DNA of 64,000 bases from an uncultured Bacteroidia bacterium (lineage in GTDB: Bacteria > Bacteroidota > Bacteroidia > Bacteroidales > Prolixibacteraceae): positions 1 to 64,000 of the forward strand of contig CAIVMQ010000063.1 in assembly GCA_903907075.1 (NCBI GenBank), given 5' to 3'. Below are positions 1-9,274 of this stretch, one piece after another (within the stretch, counting starts at the first letter, position 1; every line of letters starts with the position of its first letter). The position numbers and the translations under genes were made by a program. Under the pieces are notes generated by a model. It saw only the letters and a program-made list of their open reading frames with translations, was not told the DNA's origin and did no database searches.

Positions 1-276
1 GCTGCAGGGTACCCCGAGCATGGATTAGTCTGCGAAAGGCATACTGGCATAGGAATTACAACAGAAGATATACTCACCTATAAATTACCCCTTCCACTTC
101 GTGATTACGTGCCTGTTTCGGTCGAGGAGCAGATCATTTGTTTTGCAGATAAATTTTTCTCAAAAAGTGGAGACTTGCTTCATGAAAAATCGGTTAGTGA
201 AATTAAAAAATCTATCTTGAGGTTTGGAGAAAACAATGTTGAGCGCTTTAATGAATGGTGCGAAATATTCCTGTGA
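1..276 (+). CDS. HD-domain phosphohydrolase, C-terminal fragment
   Basis: An open frame enters from the left edge in frame 1 and stops with TGA at 274-276, giving 91 residues of a longer protein. The fragment contains HTGIGIT followed by a Pro/Leu-rich segment (KLPLPLRDYVP) and then EEQIICFADKFFSK. This is the usual tail of small bacterial HDIG/HD-domain hydrolases, where a late Asp (here in the ADKF segment) helps hold the metal. The HD dyad itself lies outside the window, so the substrate cannot be inferred. The gene converges on the next gene, whose stop is only about 27 bases away. Confidence 0.7.
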   Translation, partial: AAGYPEHGLVCERHTGIGITTEDILTYKLPLPLRDYVPVSVEEQIICFADKFFSKSGDLLHEKSVSEIKKSILRFGENNVERFNEWCEIFL

Positions 277-303
277 AAAGAAGATCTAACTCATTCGATT
301 CCC

Positions 304-2976
304 TCAATAGGTTACGTTATCCTGGAAGCTCTTTTGCTTTGTTAACTTGAGATCTTTTAATAATTGAGAAGTAGCCCGTATGGTGAAACTATAGCTCTGA
401 CGGAAGCCAAAAGGAATTAGATTAAGCGACATCTGCATACAATGTAAATCCCTGAAGATGTTAAACTGAGTAAATGTAAGTTGAAGTTTTTGAACATCAA
501 ATCCGGATGAGAATCCAATTTTCCATTGTTTAGTCATACTGATATTCCCATTAAAATCTATTGTCTGCGTAATAATGGATGTTTTTTGCGGATCTGGTTT
601 ATTATATCTAAAACTGTAGTTTAGTGAGATATCCCATGGAACACTAAAATCGGCATAATCAGGAATATTTCCTGATTTCTGACGTAATTTTACCTGTTCA
701 AGTTCATTTTTTTGTTCGGGAGTTAATTTGGCCTCCTGTTTCTCCTTTTCTTTTCCCTGTTTTGATTTAAAAGAGAGTCCAAAAGATACGTTAGTACTTG
801 TCAAACGGGCTAATTTTCCATTTTTTGAAAATTGGAGTTTATTTATCAAACGTCCATCCTGCATGGCATAAGGATCGAGAATCGCACCAAAGTTCAAGTC
901 GACACCCGCAACTTTGGTTCGTGCAGCAATATTGAAATTTGAAAGATTTAAAGAGTCAGCAGCAAGATTATAAGAACCACTTATTGATAATTGATCCAAG
1001 ATTTTCACTTTCTTAAATGCCTCTGTGGAAACGGTGTCTTTTAAATCCAACTTTTTCATCTCCAAGGTATTATTGATATTAAGTCCGATAGAACCAGATT
1101 TACCCTTAGGGGCAGTTCCATAAAGGCCATTTTCATGGCGTGGATAGCGATAAGAAACAGGTAATCCTCTTGAGTCAAAGTATTCAATATTCTCATAACT
1201 ACCATAGGAGGGACTGCTAAAATCAGGCCTAATACTAAAAGATAAGCTGGGGGTCATTACATGTCGAATACCCTTTATACTTGACTTTGGATTTAGCGGA
1301 ATAAAATTGCCATAAATTTTTGTAGAGGCACTTAGACTAGCACCATAATCAAAATCACGAGTAAATCCATGCAAGGTATCAACAACCTGAATTTGATGAA
1401 TTGTGCTATTATATTGCTTCTTAACTTGCTGGGCATACCACCGTTCATTATAATTCAATGACGGACTAATTGTGAGATATTTCAATGCTTTAAATGAGGT
1501 TGCAATAGGAATGGTATGTTTTACCCCATTGCGCCAATCTCTGGTAAGCGATGAACTAAGTAATTTCTTCTCTTTAGTATCGATGGTATTCTGCATATCC
1601 ATAGAATAACTCATTCCGATCTTTTCATACCATTTTTCTTTGCCCGTTCTATTTTTGAATTTGAAAGGGTATATCCTAGCCATATTAAAAGTTATCTGAG
1701 GAAGGGTAAGGCTGATGGTGGTATCTCTACTATTTTGAGAATGACGCATATTTCCGGAGAGACTAAAGGGTGAATTCTCCCATCGTTTTGAATATGAAAT
1801 ACTTGATTGTTTTGTATTGGTTAGGTAATTCTCTGTCGTTAATGCGTTATTCTGATCAAAGGAACTTGTTGAGAAATTTACACTTGCACTAAAGGTCTGG
1901 CTTGGATTTGATTTGGAATCCATTGAGTGGCTCCAGGTTAATGCAAAATCGTTCTGAGTCCGGTAATCAGCTAAACCCTTATCCCCGTATACATTTTTAA
2001 AATACTGCATATCAAAAGAACCATTGAACTTATATCTAAGCTTATAATTTGTATGAAGTTTGATACCACTAGATCCTTTTGAATAGAGATCTCCTCGCAG
2101 CGATGCATCGAAATAATCATTTGCAGCCCAATAATATCCTAAGTCTCTTAAGAAAAACCCGCGGTTAATTTCATCTCCATAGGAGGGCATAATAAAGCCT
2201 GAGGAGTATTTTGGGGAATTGGGGAAAAATCCAAAGGGGAGAAAAACAAAATAGAGCGGAAACTCCTCAACTACAAGATAGGCAGGGCCAGTAACAATCT
2301 TCTTATTTGATAAAACTTTTGCCTTCGTCATCTCAAGCCAAAAATGGGGTACATCATTATCGCAGGTCGTATAACGTCCATTTCTAAGACAATAAGTTGA
2401 ATCGTTCATGAGTTTGGTTCTTCCACTATGAACAAATCCACCTTGTTGTTCAGTCACTACACCCGTTACAATTCCCTTCTTTGTCTCAAAATTATATCGA
2501 ATCTCATCAGCTTCAAATTTCTGATCACCTTGCTTGAAAATTGGCTTTCCAGCTATAACACCAGCCGAATCTGGCCTTCCGGTGGCATAAACTAAATTAC
2601 TATCTCTGTTTAATTCAATATAATCGGCATTTAGTTCAATATCTTTATATTTAACTTGTGCATTTTTATACATAAAGATTTTATTCCCCGTAGCGGTTTG
2701 CGAGAGCGTGATATAACCATCTGCAGTATACTCCACTTCGGCATCAAAACCTCCTTTTGAATCAGACTTAAGACTATCTGAATTTTGAATTAATTTTGGG
2801 GAAATGCCTAACGTATCGGAAACTGCAATTGTAGGTTTTCTTTTGCGATCCTTTTTCAGTGATTGCTGACTTAACTTGGGAACAGCAGTGCTATCTCCAG
2901 CCTTCTGTGCCCAAATTGATCCATGAGTCAGAAGGAGAAAAACTACTATAAAAGATAGAAATCGCAAATTGCTCAA
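304..2976 (-). CDS. lptD: LPS-assembly outer membrane protein LptD (Bacteroidetes type)
   Basis: 890 residues. Residues 1-24 form a signal peptide ending ...SIWA before Q. Residues about 80-200 form an OstA/LptA-like beta-jellyroll (YTADGYITLSQ, then a repeated pattern of short strands). The rest is a long beta-barrel with alternating polar and aromatic strands. This matches the Bacteroidetes LptD family, which inserts lipopolysaccharide into the outer leaflet as the end of the Lpt bridge. The start appears to be TTG: an in-frame TGA lies four codons upstream and there is no ATG before about residue 100, yet a good signal peptide begins at the TTG. The gene is divergent from the amidase gene. 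A -7-like element TACTTTTG sits on the minus strand at 3030-3037. Confidence 0.85.
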   Translation of the reverse strand: MSNLRFLSFIVVFLLLTHGSIWAQKAGDSTAVPKLSQQSLKKDRKRKPTIAVSDTLGISPKLIQNSDSLKSDSKGGFDAEVEYTADGYITLSQTATGNKIFMYKNAQVKYKDIELNADYIELNRDSNLVYATGRPDSAGVIAGKPIFKQGDQKFEADEIRYNFETKKGIVTGVVTEQQGGFVHSGRTKLMNDSTYCLRNGRYTTCDNDVPHFWLEMTKAKVLSNKKIVTGPAYLVVEEFPLYFVFLPFGFFPNSPKYSSGFIMPSYGDEINRGFFLRDLGYYWAANDYFDASLRGDLYSKGSSGIKLHTNYKLRYKFNGSFDMQYFKNVYGDKGLADYRTQNDFALTWSHSMDSKSNPSQTFSASVNFSTSSFDQNNALTTENYLTNTKQSSISYSKRWENSPFSLSGNMRHSQNSRDTTISLTLPQITFNMARIYPFKFKNRTGKEKWYEKIGMSYSMDMQNTIDTKEKKLLSSSLTRDWRNGVKHTIPIATSFKALKYLTISPSLNYNERWYAQQVKKQYNSTIHQIQVVDTLHGFTRDFDYGASLSASTKIYGNFIPLNPKSSIKGIRHVMTPSLSFSIRPDFSSPSYGSYENIEYFDSRGLPVSYRYPRHENGLYGTAPKGKSGSIGLNINNTLEMKKLDLKDTVSTEAFKKVKILDQLSISGSYNLAADSLNLSNFNIAARTKVAGVDLNFGAILDPYAMQDGRLINKLQFSKNGKLARLTSTNVSFGLSFKSKQGKEKEKQEAKLTPEQKNELEQVKLRQKSGNIPDYADFSVPWDISLNYSFRYNKPDPQKTSIITQTIDFNGNISMTKQWKIGFSSGFDVQKLQLTFTQFNIFRDLHCMQMSLNLIPFGFRQSYSFTIRATSQLLKDLKLTKQKSFQDNVTY

Positions 2977-3029
2977 AACTTTTCCAAATCAAGTTAAATC
3001 TACTTATTACTGCAATAAATTGCATAGCG

Positions 3030-3037
3030 CAAAAGTA
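3030..3037 (-). promoter_or_regulatory. Possible -7 element for lptD
   Basis: The minus strand reads TACTTTTG, matching the Bacteroidetes TAnnTTTG -7 element, about 54 bases upstream of the TTG start. No good TTTG -33 element is visible at the usual 19-21 base spacing, so the call rests on one half of the promoter. Confidence 0.35.
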
Positions 3038-3125
3038 GAAAAACCAATTAGAGAAACTTGCACCAGAAAAAAATAATTTAATCTACTATTTTTGTATCTA
3101 AATTAATTGGAGATCATAAGACACA

Positions 3126-4370
3126 ATGATGTTATTTTCATATAAAAGAATAAACTGCAGCAGCCCTTTCATGACGATATGGATGGTAATTATTCTTCTC
3201 TTAATCAGCATTCCAATAACAGCTAAAAACAAGGAGAACAGAGGCTTAGAAACAGTAGTCATCGATGCAGGCCATGGTGGTAAAGACCCTGGAACGATGG
3301 TAAATACAGCTCGTGAAAAGGATATTGCATTAGCTATTGCACTGCGACTTGGAAATCTTATTCATGAACGAATTCCAGGAGTTAAGGTGATTTATACCCG
3401 AAGCACCGATGATTTTATCCCATTATTTGAAAGATCGGTTATCGCAAATAAAAATAACGCCGATCTGTTCATCTCTATTCATGTAAATTTTTGTGCCACA
3501 CCAGCGATAAAAGGAACTGAGACCTATGTCCTAGGTTTGCACCGCACAGAAGACAATCTGAATGTAGCGAAGAAGGAGAACAGTGCAATCTTACTCGAGC
3601 AAGACTATACATCGAGATATGAAGGATTTAATCCAAATCTTTCTGAATCCTATATTATGTTTGAGTTAATTCAAGATACAAATATTGATCAGAGTGTAGA
3701 ATTCGCCGGTATCCTTCAGGATTCATTTCGGCAGAATGCAAAAAGGAGTAGCCGCGATGTAAGACAAGCAGGTTTTCTTGTTTTGCGAGAGACTGCAATG
3801 CCGGCGGTACTTATAGAGACCGGATATTTAAGTAACAAATCAGAAGCCAATTATTTAATGAGTGATATAGGGCGAAAATCACTTGCATTAGCGATTTTCA
3901 ACTCCTTTAAATCGTACAAAGAGAAATTCGACTCCAGGTTAAATCTTAAATTCACAGAAAAACAACATCCTAAAAAAGATGAAATACTTATTTCAACTGA
4001 CCCAAAAGAGGGAGAAGAGATAAAAGTAACAGACCGAAATGTTAAAACAAAAGAAAAAGAGGCTAATAATGTGGAATCTACGGTTGATAAAAAAAGGGTA
4101 CAAATTCAAAAGGATAAAATTACCTATGTCATTCAGCTCTCTGCCTACCCAAAGAAATTACCTTTAAATTCAAGGTTATTCAAAGGAATAACCGATATTT
4201 GGGAGATCAAAGTGGATGATTATTTTAAATATTACACCCTTGAATCGAATTCATTTGCAGAAGCTAAAGAAAATCTTGCTACTGTTAAATTAAAAATTCC
4301 TGATGCTTTTATTGTTCGCTTTAAAAATGGTCAGCCAATAACAATAAAAGTGTCAAATAAAATAAAGTAA
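3126..4370 (+). CDS. N-acetylmuramoyl-L-alanine amidase with C-terminal SPOR-like domain
   Basis: 414 residues. A hydrophobic export signal spans residues 16-33; an alternative start at Met16 (3171) would give a tidier signal peptide. The Amidase_3 catalytic domain covers about residues 42-265. Zinc ligands are visible as H50 (DAGHGG), E64 (AREKD) and H119 (SIHVN), with catalytic E231 in LIETGYLSN. It should cut the amide bond between MurNAc and L-Ala in the periplasm. A charged linker (about 270-330) leads to a domain of about 80 residues (332-414) resembling a divergent SPOR fold. A related domain ends the next gene product (Mce). The two genes are 66 bases apart on the same strand. Confidence 0.9.
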   Translation: MMLFSYKRINCSSPFMTIWMVIILLLISIPITAKNKENRGLETVVIDAGHGGKDPGTMVNTAREKDIALAIALRLGNLIHERIPGVKVIYTRSTDDFIPLFERSVIANKNNADLFISIHVNFCATPAIKGTETYVLGLHRTEDNLNVAKKENSAILLEQDYTSRYEGFNPNLSESYIMFELIQDTNIDQSVEFAGILQDSFRQNAKRSSRDVRQAGFLVLRETAMPAVLIETGYLSNKSEANYLMSDIGRKSLALAIFNSFKSYKEKFDSRLNLKFTEKQHPKKDEILISTDPKEGEEIKVTDRNVKTKEKEANNVESTVDKKRVQIQKDKITYVIQLSAYPKKLPLNSRLFKGITDIWEIKVDDYFKYYTLESNSFAEAKENLATVKLKIPDAFIVRFKNGQPITIKVSNKIK

Positions 4371-4381
4371 GTTATTTGTCC

Positions 4382-4412
4382 TTTTTTCACAACATAATGA
4401 TGCGTACTTTCG
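4382..4412 (+). promoter_or_regulatory. Possible promoter for the Mce gene
   Basis: TTTT at 4382-4385 is followed after 19 bases by TACTTTCG at 4405-4412, a near match to the Bacteroidetes TTTG-N19-TAnnTTTG promoter. It lies 24 bases before the ATG of the Mce gene and just after the amidase stop. The Mce gene may therefore be transcribed both with the amidase and on its own. Confidence 0.35.
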
Positions 4413-4436
4413 CAGATAATTTGAAAATATCCTAAA

Positions 4437-5696
4437 ATGAAGCTTACAAAAACGTCGAAGATTGGAATTCTGGTAGTCTTTAGCTTAACACTTCTAATAT
4501 GGGGGATCAATTTTCTCAAAGGGAGGGATATATTTAGGACAGAGAAGGTTTTTTATGCCCGTTACAAGGATGTCGGTGGATTAACCGCTACAACTGTGGT
4601 CACGTTAAACGGCCTAAAGATTGGTTACGTCAGAGATATCTATTTTGCGGAAGATCTTACAGGTGATTTAATTGTAAAGGTAGCACTTCACAATAATTTT
4701 CCACTTCCCATTGGCTCTTCAGCTCAGATTGCAAGCAGTGATCTACTAGGTTCTAAGGTTGTGAAGATTAATTTAGGAAAGTCATCAAGGCTGTTACAAC
4801 CTTCAGACACCTTACTCTCTAAAATGGATGCAGATATCATGCAGCAGGTTAATGAACAAATAGCACCAATTAAAGCCAAAGCTGAAAGGTTGATAGAAAA
4901 TTTAGACTCCATTGTGGCATCAGTTTCCAATATCTTAAATATAGAATCCCAAAAAAATATTACTGAAAGTATCCGGCAAACACATCAGACAATGGAAAAC
5001 CTGCAAAATATCTCCTCAAATCTGAATGATATCATCTCGGGACAAAAGAGAAATCTAACTTCAACTATATCAAACCTTAGCGAAATAACTGGAAATCTAA
5101 AAAATAACTCATCGAAGCTTGATCATATTATGAGTAATATCGAAGTTTTTAGTGACTCAATAAAAAAACTTGAACTAAATAAAACTATAAAACACATAAA
5201 CGGCTCGGTAGAAAATTTGAACAGACTACTAAGTAAAATAGATACTGCCAATGGAAGCCTTGGATTACTGGTTAATGATCCAGAATTATATCAAAATATA
5301 AATTCTTCAACTGAAAATCTAAATCGCTTACTCGTCGATTTGCGACAAAATCCGAAAAGATATGTTCACTTTGCAGCATTAGATTTTGGCAAAAAAATTA
5401 CTGCGATTATACCTTCTGAAACCCAATTCCTTGATAACATAACATTTAAGATTAAATTGCTCTCATCACATACCCCTATTAATTTAACATCCCCTATATT
5501 TAAAGGGATTAATGAGGTTTCTGAATTAAAAGTAGAGAACGAATACATTTATTTGACAGCTGCTGAATCATCGTATAATAAAGTTAGAATTATTCTAAAT
5601 AAGGTGCAAGATGCTTTTCCTGAGGCTGTTTTAAAGTATTACAAAAGTGGAAAAGAAATAAGTTTTAAAAAAGCGTTAAAATTGACTAAAAAATAA
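4437..5696 (+). CDS. Mce/MlaD family lipid-transport protein with SPOR-like C-terminus
   Basis: 419 residues. One N-terminal membrane helix (residues 9-27) anchors the protein in the inner membrane. The MlaD/Mce beta domain follows (about 36-115; VFYARYKDVGGLT, NGLKIGYV). Residues about 130-320 are predicted helical or coiled coil, rich in Asn, Ser, Ile and Leu. The Mce family binds phospholipids as part of inner-to-outer-membrane transport systems. Unusually, the last 85 or so residues resemble the C-terminal domain of the amidase encoded just upstream (shared FKGI, a KV in the middle strand, PDA/PEA and K.G.I near the end). No MlaE permease or MlaF ATPase gene lies next to it here. Confidence 0.85.
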   Translation: MKLTKTSKIGILVVFSLTLLIWGINFLKGRDIFRTEKVFYARYKDVGGLTATTVVTLNGLKIGYVRDIYFAEDLTGDLIVKVALHNNFPLPIGSSAQIASSDLLGSKVVKINLGKSSRLLQPSDTLLSKMDADIMQQVNEQIAPIKAKAERLIENLDSIVASVSNILNIESQKNITESIRQTHQTMENLQNISSNLNDIISGQKRNLTSTISNLSEITGNLKNNSSKLDHIMSNIEVFSDSIKKLELNKTIKHINGSVENLNRLLSKIDTANGSLGLLVNDPELYQNINSSTENLNRLLVDLRQNPKRYVHFAALDFGKKITAIIPSETQFLDNITFKIKLLSSHTPINLTSPIFKGINEVSELKVENEYIYLTAAESSYNKVRIILNKVQDAFPEAVLKYYKSGKEISFKKALKLTKK

Positions 5697-6032
5697 TTTT
5701 TATCGTCGCTTTTTTATTTACTTTTATCAAGTTCAAAAGGGAATATTTATTCCGATTTTGATTTCTAAACTGAAGCACTCAATTCACAAATTTTTGACTG
5801 AATAAGTATTCTGCAAAATGCATTAAATCAAATGTTTGCGAATTAACTAAGGTTATATTACTGATATCCAATGTGTTAATTTTTATTTAAAAAATAATAC
5901 GCGCAACAAACTAAAGATTAAGGTAATCGAATTATGCAAAATTTCAACTGTTTTTTTTCTATAAAATTTAGTGAATCTTTGTAAACGAACGATTAAAAAT
6001 AAATAGTAATAATACACGTGTTTAAATCCTAA
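5697..6032. other. Intergenic region upstream of dnaA
   Basis: 336 AT-rich bases between the Mce gene and dnaA. I looked for DnaA boxes (TTATCCACA-like) on both strands and found only poor matches, so I see no support for an origin. No convincing small gene, hairpin or complete -33/-7 promoter was found. The dnaA promoter probably lies here. Confidence 0.4.
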
Positions 6033-7463
6033 ATGAACAGAGATCATCACCATATCTGGGAAAATTGTCTTCGAATTATTAAAGACAATGTGCCTTTTAT
6101 CAGCTATAGAACATGGTTTGAGCCTATCGTACCCATAAAGTTGGATAATGATATTCTTACAATTCAGGTGCCTAGTCCATTTTTTTATGAATATCTTGAA
6201 GAACAATACATAGATATTTTAAGAAAAACACTACGTAAAGAGTTAGGAGCAGGTGCAAAACTGGAATATAGTGTAGTGGTTGATAATAATCTAAATGCCA
6301 ACAACAAACCATATACGGTTAAACTTCCTGCTAATCAAAATAATAATTTAAAAAACAGGCCTGTAACAGCCTCTTCGTTCCATGATGACAATGCGATAAA
6401 AAATCCTTTTGTTATTCCAGGAATTCAGAAGTTAAATATTGATCCACAACTTAAGCAAGATAATACCTTTGATAATTTCGTTGAAGGGGAGTGTAATCGT
6501 TTAGCTCGAAGTGCCAGTTATGCTGTTGCTCAAAAACCTGGAGGCACAGCATTCAATCCGTTGATGCTTTATGGAAATTCAGGGCTTGGCAAGACCCATC
6601 TTGCTCAAGCGATCGGTATAGAAGTAAAGGAGCGCTTTCCTGAAAAGATTGTCTTGTATGTCAATGCGAATAAATTTCAAACTCAATTTTCGGAGGCTAC
6701 CCGAAATAATAACCGTAACGACTTTCTCCACTTCTATCAAATGATTGATGTTTTAATTATTGATGATGTTCAGGAATTTGCAGGAAAAGAGAAGACGCAG
6801 GAGACTTTTTTTCATATTTTTAATCACCTTCATCAGACAGGTAAACAGCTTATTTTAACCTCTGACAAGCCTCCTATCGAATTAAAAGGGCTTGAACAAA
6901 GGTTACTTTCTCGATTTAAATGGGGATTGACGGCTGATCTATCTATTCCAGATTTCGAGACCCGAATGAATATTCTTCACAAGAAAATCTATAAAGATGG
7001 TATAGAGATTCCTGAAGAAGTTCTTGAATATATTGCATCTCATATAAATAGTAATGTGCGCGAGCTAGAGGGAGCATTGATTTCACTTCTTGCTCAGGCC
7101 ACCTTGAATAAAAAAGAGATCAATGTTGATTTGGCTATTAAGATGATAAACAAATTAGTTAAATGCTCTGTAAAAGAGATAACTATAGATTATATTGCCA
7201 AAACAGTTTGTGATTATTTTAATCTTCCTGTTGAGACTCTTGGGGTTAAAACTCGGAAGAGAGAAACCGTTCAGGCACGCCAGATTGCGATGTACTTCTC
7301 TAAAAGCATGACTAAATCCTCGCTTGCAACGATAGGAACTCAAATTGGGGGAAAAGATCATGCAACAGTTCTTCATGCCTGCCGAACAGTATCAAATTTA
7401 AAGGATACGGATAAGAACTTTAAGGTTTTCATTGACGAAATAGAAAATAGATTAAAATATTAG
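6033..7463 (+). CDS. dnaA: Chromosomal replication initiator DnaA
   Basis: 476 residues, normal for the family. Domain I spans about residues 1-80 (IWENCLRIIKDNVP, SYRTWFEPI). A poorly conserved Asn-rich linker (85-135) is domain II. The AAA+ ATPase follows, with Walker A GNSGLGKTH at 181-189 and a Walker B LIIDDVQE further on. The C-terminal helix-turn-helix carries the DnaA signature GGKDHATVLHACRTV. It binds DnaA boxes and opens the origin in its ATP form. The gene stands alone and ends in a strong terminator. No DnaA-box cluster is visible beside it, so the origin need not be here. Confidence 0.97.
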   Translation: MNRDHHHIWENCLRIIKDNVPFISYRTWFEPIVPIKLDNDILTIQVPSPFFYEYLEEQYIDILRKTLRKELGAGAKLEYSVVVDNNLNANNKPYTVKLPANQNNNLKNRPVTASSFHDDNAIKNPFVIPGIQKLNIDPQLKQDNTFDNFVEGECNRLARSASYAVAQKPGGTAFNPLMLYGNSGLGKTHLAQAIGIEVKERFPEKIVLYVNANKFQTQFSEATRNNNRNDFLHFYQMIDVLIIDDVQEFAGKEKTQETFFHIFNHLHQTGKQLILTSDKPPIELKGLEQRLLSRFKWGLTADLSIPDFETRMNILHKKIYKDGIEIPEEVLEYIASHINSNVRELEGALISLLAQATLNKKEINVDLAIKMINKLVKCSVKEITIDYIAKTVCDYFNLPVETLGVKTRKRETVQARQIAMYFSKSMTKSSLATIGTQIGGKDHATVLHACRTVSNLKDTDKNFKVFIDEIENRLKY

Positions 7464-7507
7464 GCTATAAAAAAAGCAGACTCAATAGTCTGCTTTTTTT
7501 ATAGCCT
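7462..7507 (+). terminator. Strong intrinsic terminator after dnaA
   Basis: A perfect 21-base-pair inverted repeat (left arm 7462-7482, right arm 7487-7507) with a 4-base CAAT loop. The arms include A7 and T7 tracts, so the U-rich tail is part of the stem and the structure can work on both strands. It begins right at the dnaA stop codon. Confidence 0.85.
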
Positions 7508-7559
7508 AAATAGGCATAGTTTTCAGATTAACTGAACATACAACTGGTTATTGGACAAA

Positions 7560-8174
7560 ATGGATTACACCGATACCTATAAAATACTCGGAGCGGAAGC
7601 TGAAGGAGTATATAAAGAGAAAGGGAGCAAGTTTATTGCCTATGCCTTTCCTGTTAAAACTGAAGAACAGATAAAATCAATAACCTTAAAATTAAAAAAG
7701 GTGCACCATAGTGCCCGACACCATTGTTTTGCATGGAAACTTGGAACAGAGATACAAACATTCCGAGTTAATGACGATGGTGAACCATCTGGCACAGCCG
7801 GTAGACCCATCTTAGGACAAATAAATTTGTTGCAGCTCACCGATACGTTAATTGTGGTAGTAAGATATTTCGGAGGTGTATTGCTTGGAACAAGTGGATT
7901 AAGTCATGCCTATAAACAAGCTGCTGCAAATGCCCTTGAGAATGGCAATATTATAGAAAAAATTATTGAATCAGTAATTGAAATTAAATTCGATTATCTG
8001 GCAATGAATGAATTGATGACAATTTTAAAAGAGTTCGGATTGGAGTTAATTGAGAGTAATTTTGATCTGGCTTGCCAAGTAAAGATTTCGGTAAGGAAAG
8101 ACCTAAAAACGATTCTATTGAATAAATTGGAAAAATCGGGTAAATTTAGTCCGATTGTCATTATTGATAACTAA
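7560..8174 (+). CDS. YigZ/IMPACT family protein
   Basis: 204 residues from the ATG at 7560; a TTG three codons upstream (7551) is a less likely start. The N-terminal UPF0029/Impact domain shows KGSKFIAYAFPV, HHCFAWKLG, the family signature DDGEPSGTAGRPIL and VVRYFGGVLLG. The C-terminal part (about 130-204) fits the DUF1949 ferredoxin-like domain. Eukaryotic IMPACT regulates translation through GCN1; the bacterial role is not settled. It is preceded by the dnaA terminator and so is transcribed separately. Confidence 0.88.
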   Translation: MDYTDTYKILGAEAEGVYKEKGSKFIAYAFPVKTEEQIKSITLKLKKVHHSARHHCFAWKLGTEIQTFRVNDDGEPSGTAGRPILGQINLLQLTDTLIVVVRYFGGVLLGTSGLSHAYKQAAANALENGNIIEKIIESVIEIKFDYLAMNELMTILKEFGLELIESNFDLACQVKISVRKDLKTILLNKLEKSGKFSPIVIIDN

Positions 8175-8223
8175 AGAGAAGTTCGTGCTGAGAATCGCAT
8201 GAATTTTATATTTTTGTAATAAT

Positions 8224-8285
8224 CTCTGAATAATTGATTCCTGTAAGTCCGAATAAACGGTTGTTCACGATGAACTCTGAATAAT
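8224..8285 (+). repeat. Short direct repeat in the pyrB leader
   Basis: CTCTGAATAAT occurs at 8224-8234 and again at 8275-8285, 51 bases apart, in the 164-base region before pyrB. TATTTTTG just upstream (near 8210) resembles a -7 element, which would put both copies in the transcribed leader. No function is known, and chance is possible in AT-rich DNA. Confidence 0.3.
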
Positions 8286-8338
8286 AAGAGAGGGGGTTAC
8301 CGGAGAATTAGACGTCTTAAATTAAGTAATTAAACTTT

Positions 8339-9256
8339 ATGCTGATGAAAGCCAAGAGCCTGATTTCAATTACAGACTTCTCAAAAGAGGAATACCTTAA
8401 AATAATGCGCTTAGCGGAAGATTTCGAGGCAAACCCAAATCAGGAATTACTGCAGGGTAAGGTTATAGCTACTCTCTTCTTTGAGCCGTCAACACGGACA
8501 AGATTAAGTTTTGAGACAGCCATTAACAGACTTGGAGGTAAGATTATCGGATTTTCTGATTCCTCCTCTTCCAGTGTTTCAAAGGGTGAAACGCTTCATG
8601 ATACCATTAAGATGGTAAGCAATTATGCAGATATGATTATTATGAGGCATCCAATGGAAGGGAGTGCCCGATATGCCTCTGAAATTTCGAGTATCCCAAT
8701 TATCAATGCCGGTGACGGTGCGAACCAGCATCCCTCACAAACCCTACTCGATATGTATTCCATGATCAAGACCCAAGGGACACTTGATAATCTAAATCTG
8801 TTTATGGTTGGTGATTTAAAATATGGAAGAACAGTACATAGTCTTTTGATGGCAATGCTCCAATTTGAGAACCCAATTTTCAATTTCATTGCCCCACAAG
8901 AATTAGTAATGCCCAATGAATATAAGATTCTTCTGGCATCGCACGGAATAAAATACTTCGAACATTCAGAGTTTACTGAGATTATTAATGCTGCAGATAT
9001 CATTTATATGACACGTGTTCAAAAGGAAAGGTTTATCGATCCTGTTGAATATGAAAAAGTTAAGAATGTCTATATCCTGCGAAATGAAATGCTTAAAAAC
9101 ACAAAGGAGAATTTACGTATCCTTCATCCACTTCCACGGATTAATGAAATTCATACCGATGTAGACGATAATCCTAAGGCCTATTACTTTACGCAAGCAA
9201 AAAACGGCGTTTATGCTCGAATGGCTATAATAGCTCACTTATTGAACCTTAAATAA
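8339..9256 (+). CDS. pyrB: Aspartate carbamoyltransferase, catalytic chain
   Basis: 305 residues, normal length. It condenses carbamoyl phosphate and aspartate, the first committed step of pyrimidine synthesis. The carbamoyl-phosphate loop STRTR lies at 51-55 within [13 protein letters not shown]. Other active-site segments are visible: [35 protein letters not shown] and HPLPR near the end. A second ATG lies two codons downstream (8345). It is followed after 18 bases by pyrI, so the two subunits are co-transcribed. Confidence 0.97.
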   Translation: MLMKAKSLISITDFSKEEYLKIMRLAEDFEANPNQELLQGKVIATLFFEPSTRTRLSFETAINRLGGKIIGFSDSSSSSVSKGETLHDTIKMVSNYADMIIMRHPMEGSARYASEISSIPIINAGDGANQHPSQTLLDMYSMIKTQGTLDNLNLFMVGDLKYGRTVHSLLMAMLQFENPIFNFIAPQELVMPNEYKILLASHGIKYFEHSEFTEIINAADIIYMTRVQKERFIDPVEYEKVKNVYILRNEMLKNTKENLRILHPLPRINEIHTDVDDNPKAYYFTQAKNGVYARMAIIAHLLNLK

Positions 9257-9274
9257 TCTTGTAACCTGTTTACT

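Noticed and set aside
5697-6032. Replication origin next to dnaA
   Set aside because: No cluster of DnaA boxes could be found by eye on either side of dnaA.
5883-6206. 107-codon minus-strand frame overlapping the dnaA start
   Set aside because: It overlaps the conserved first domain of DnaA, is Lys/Tyr/Phe-rich from AT-rich DNA and has no family resemblance.
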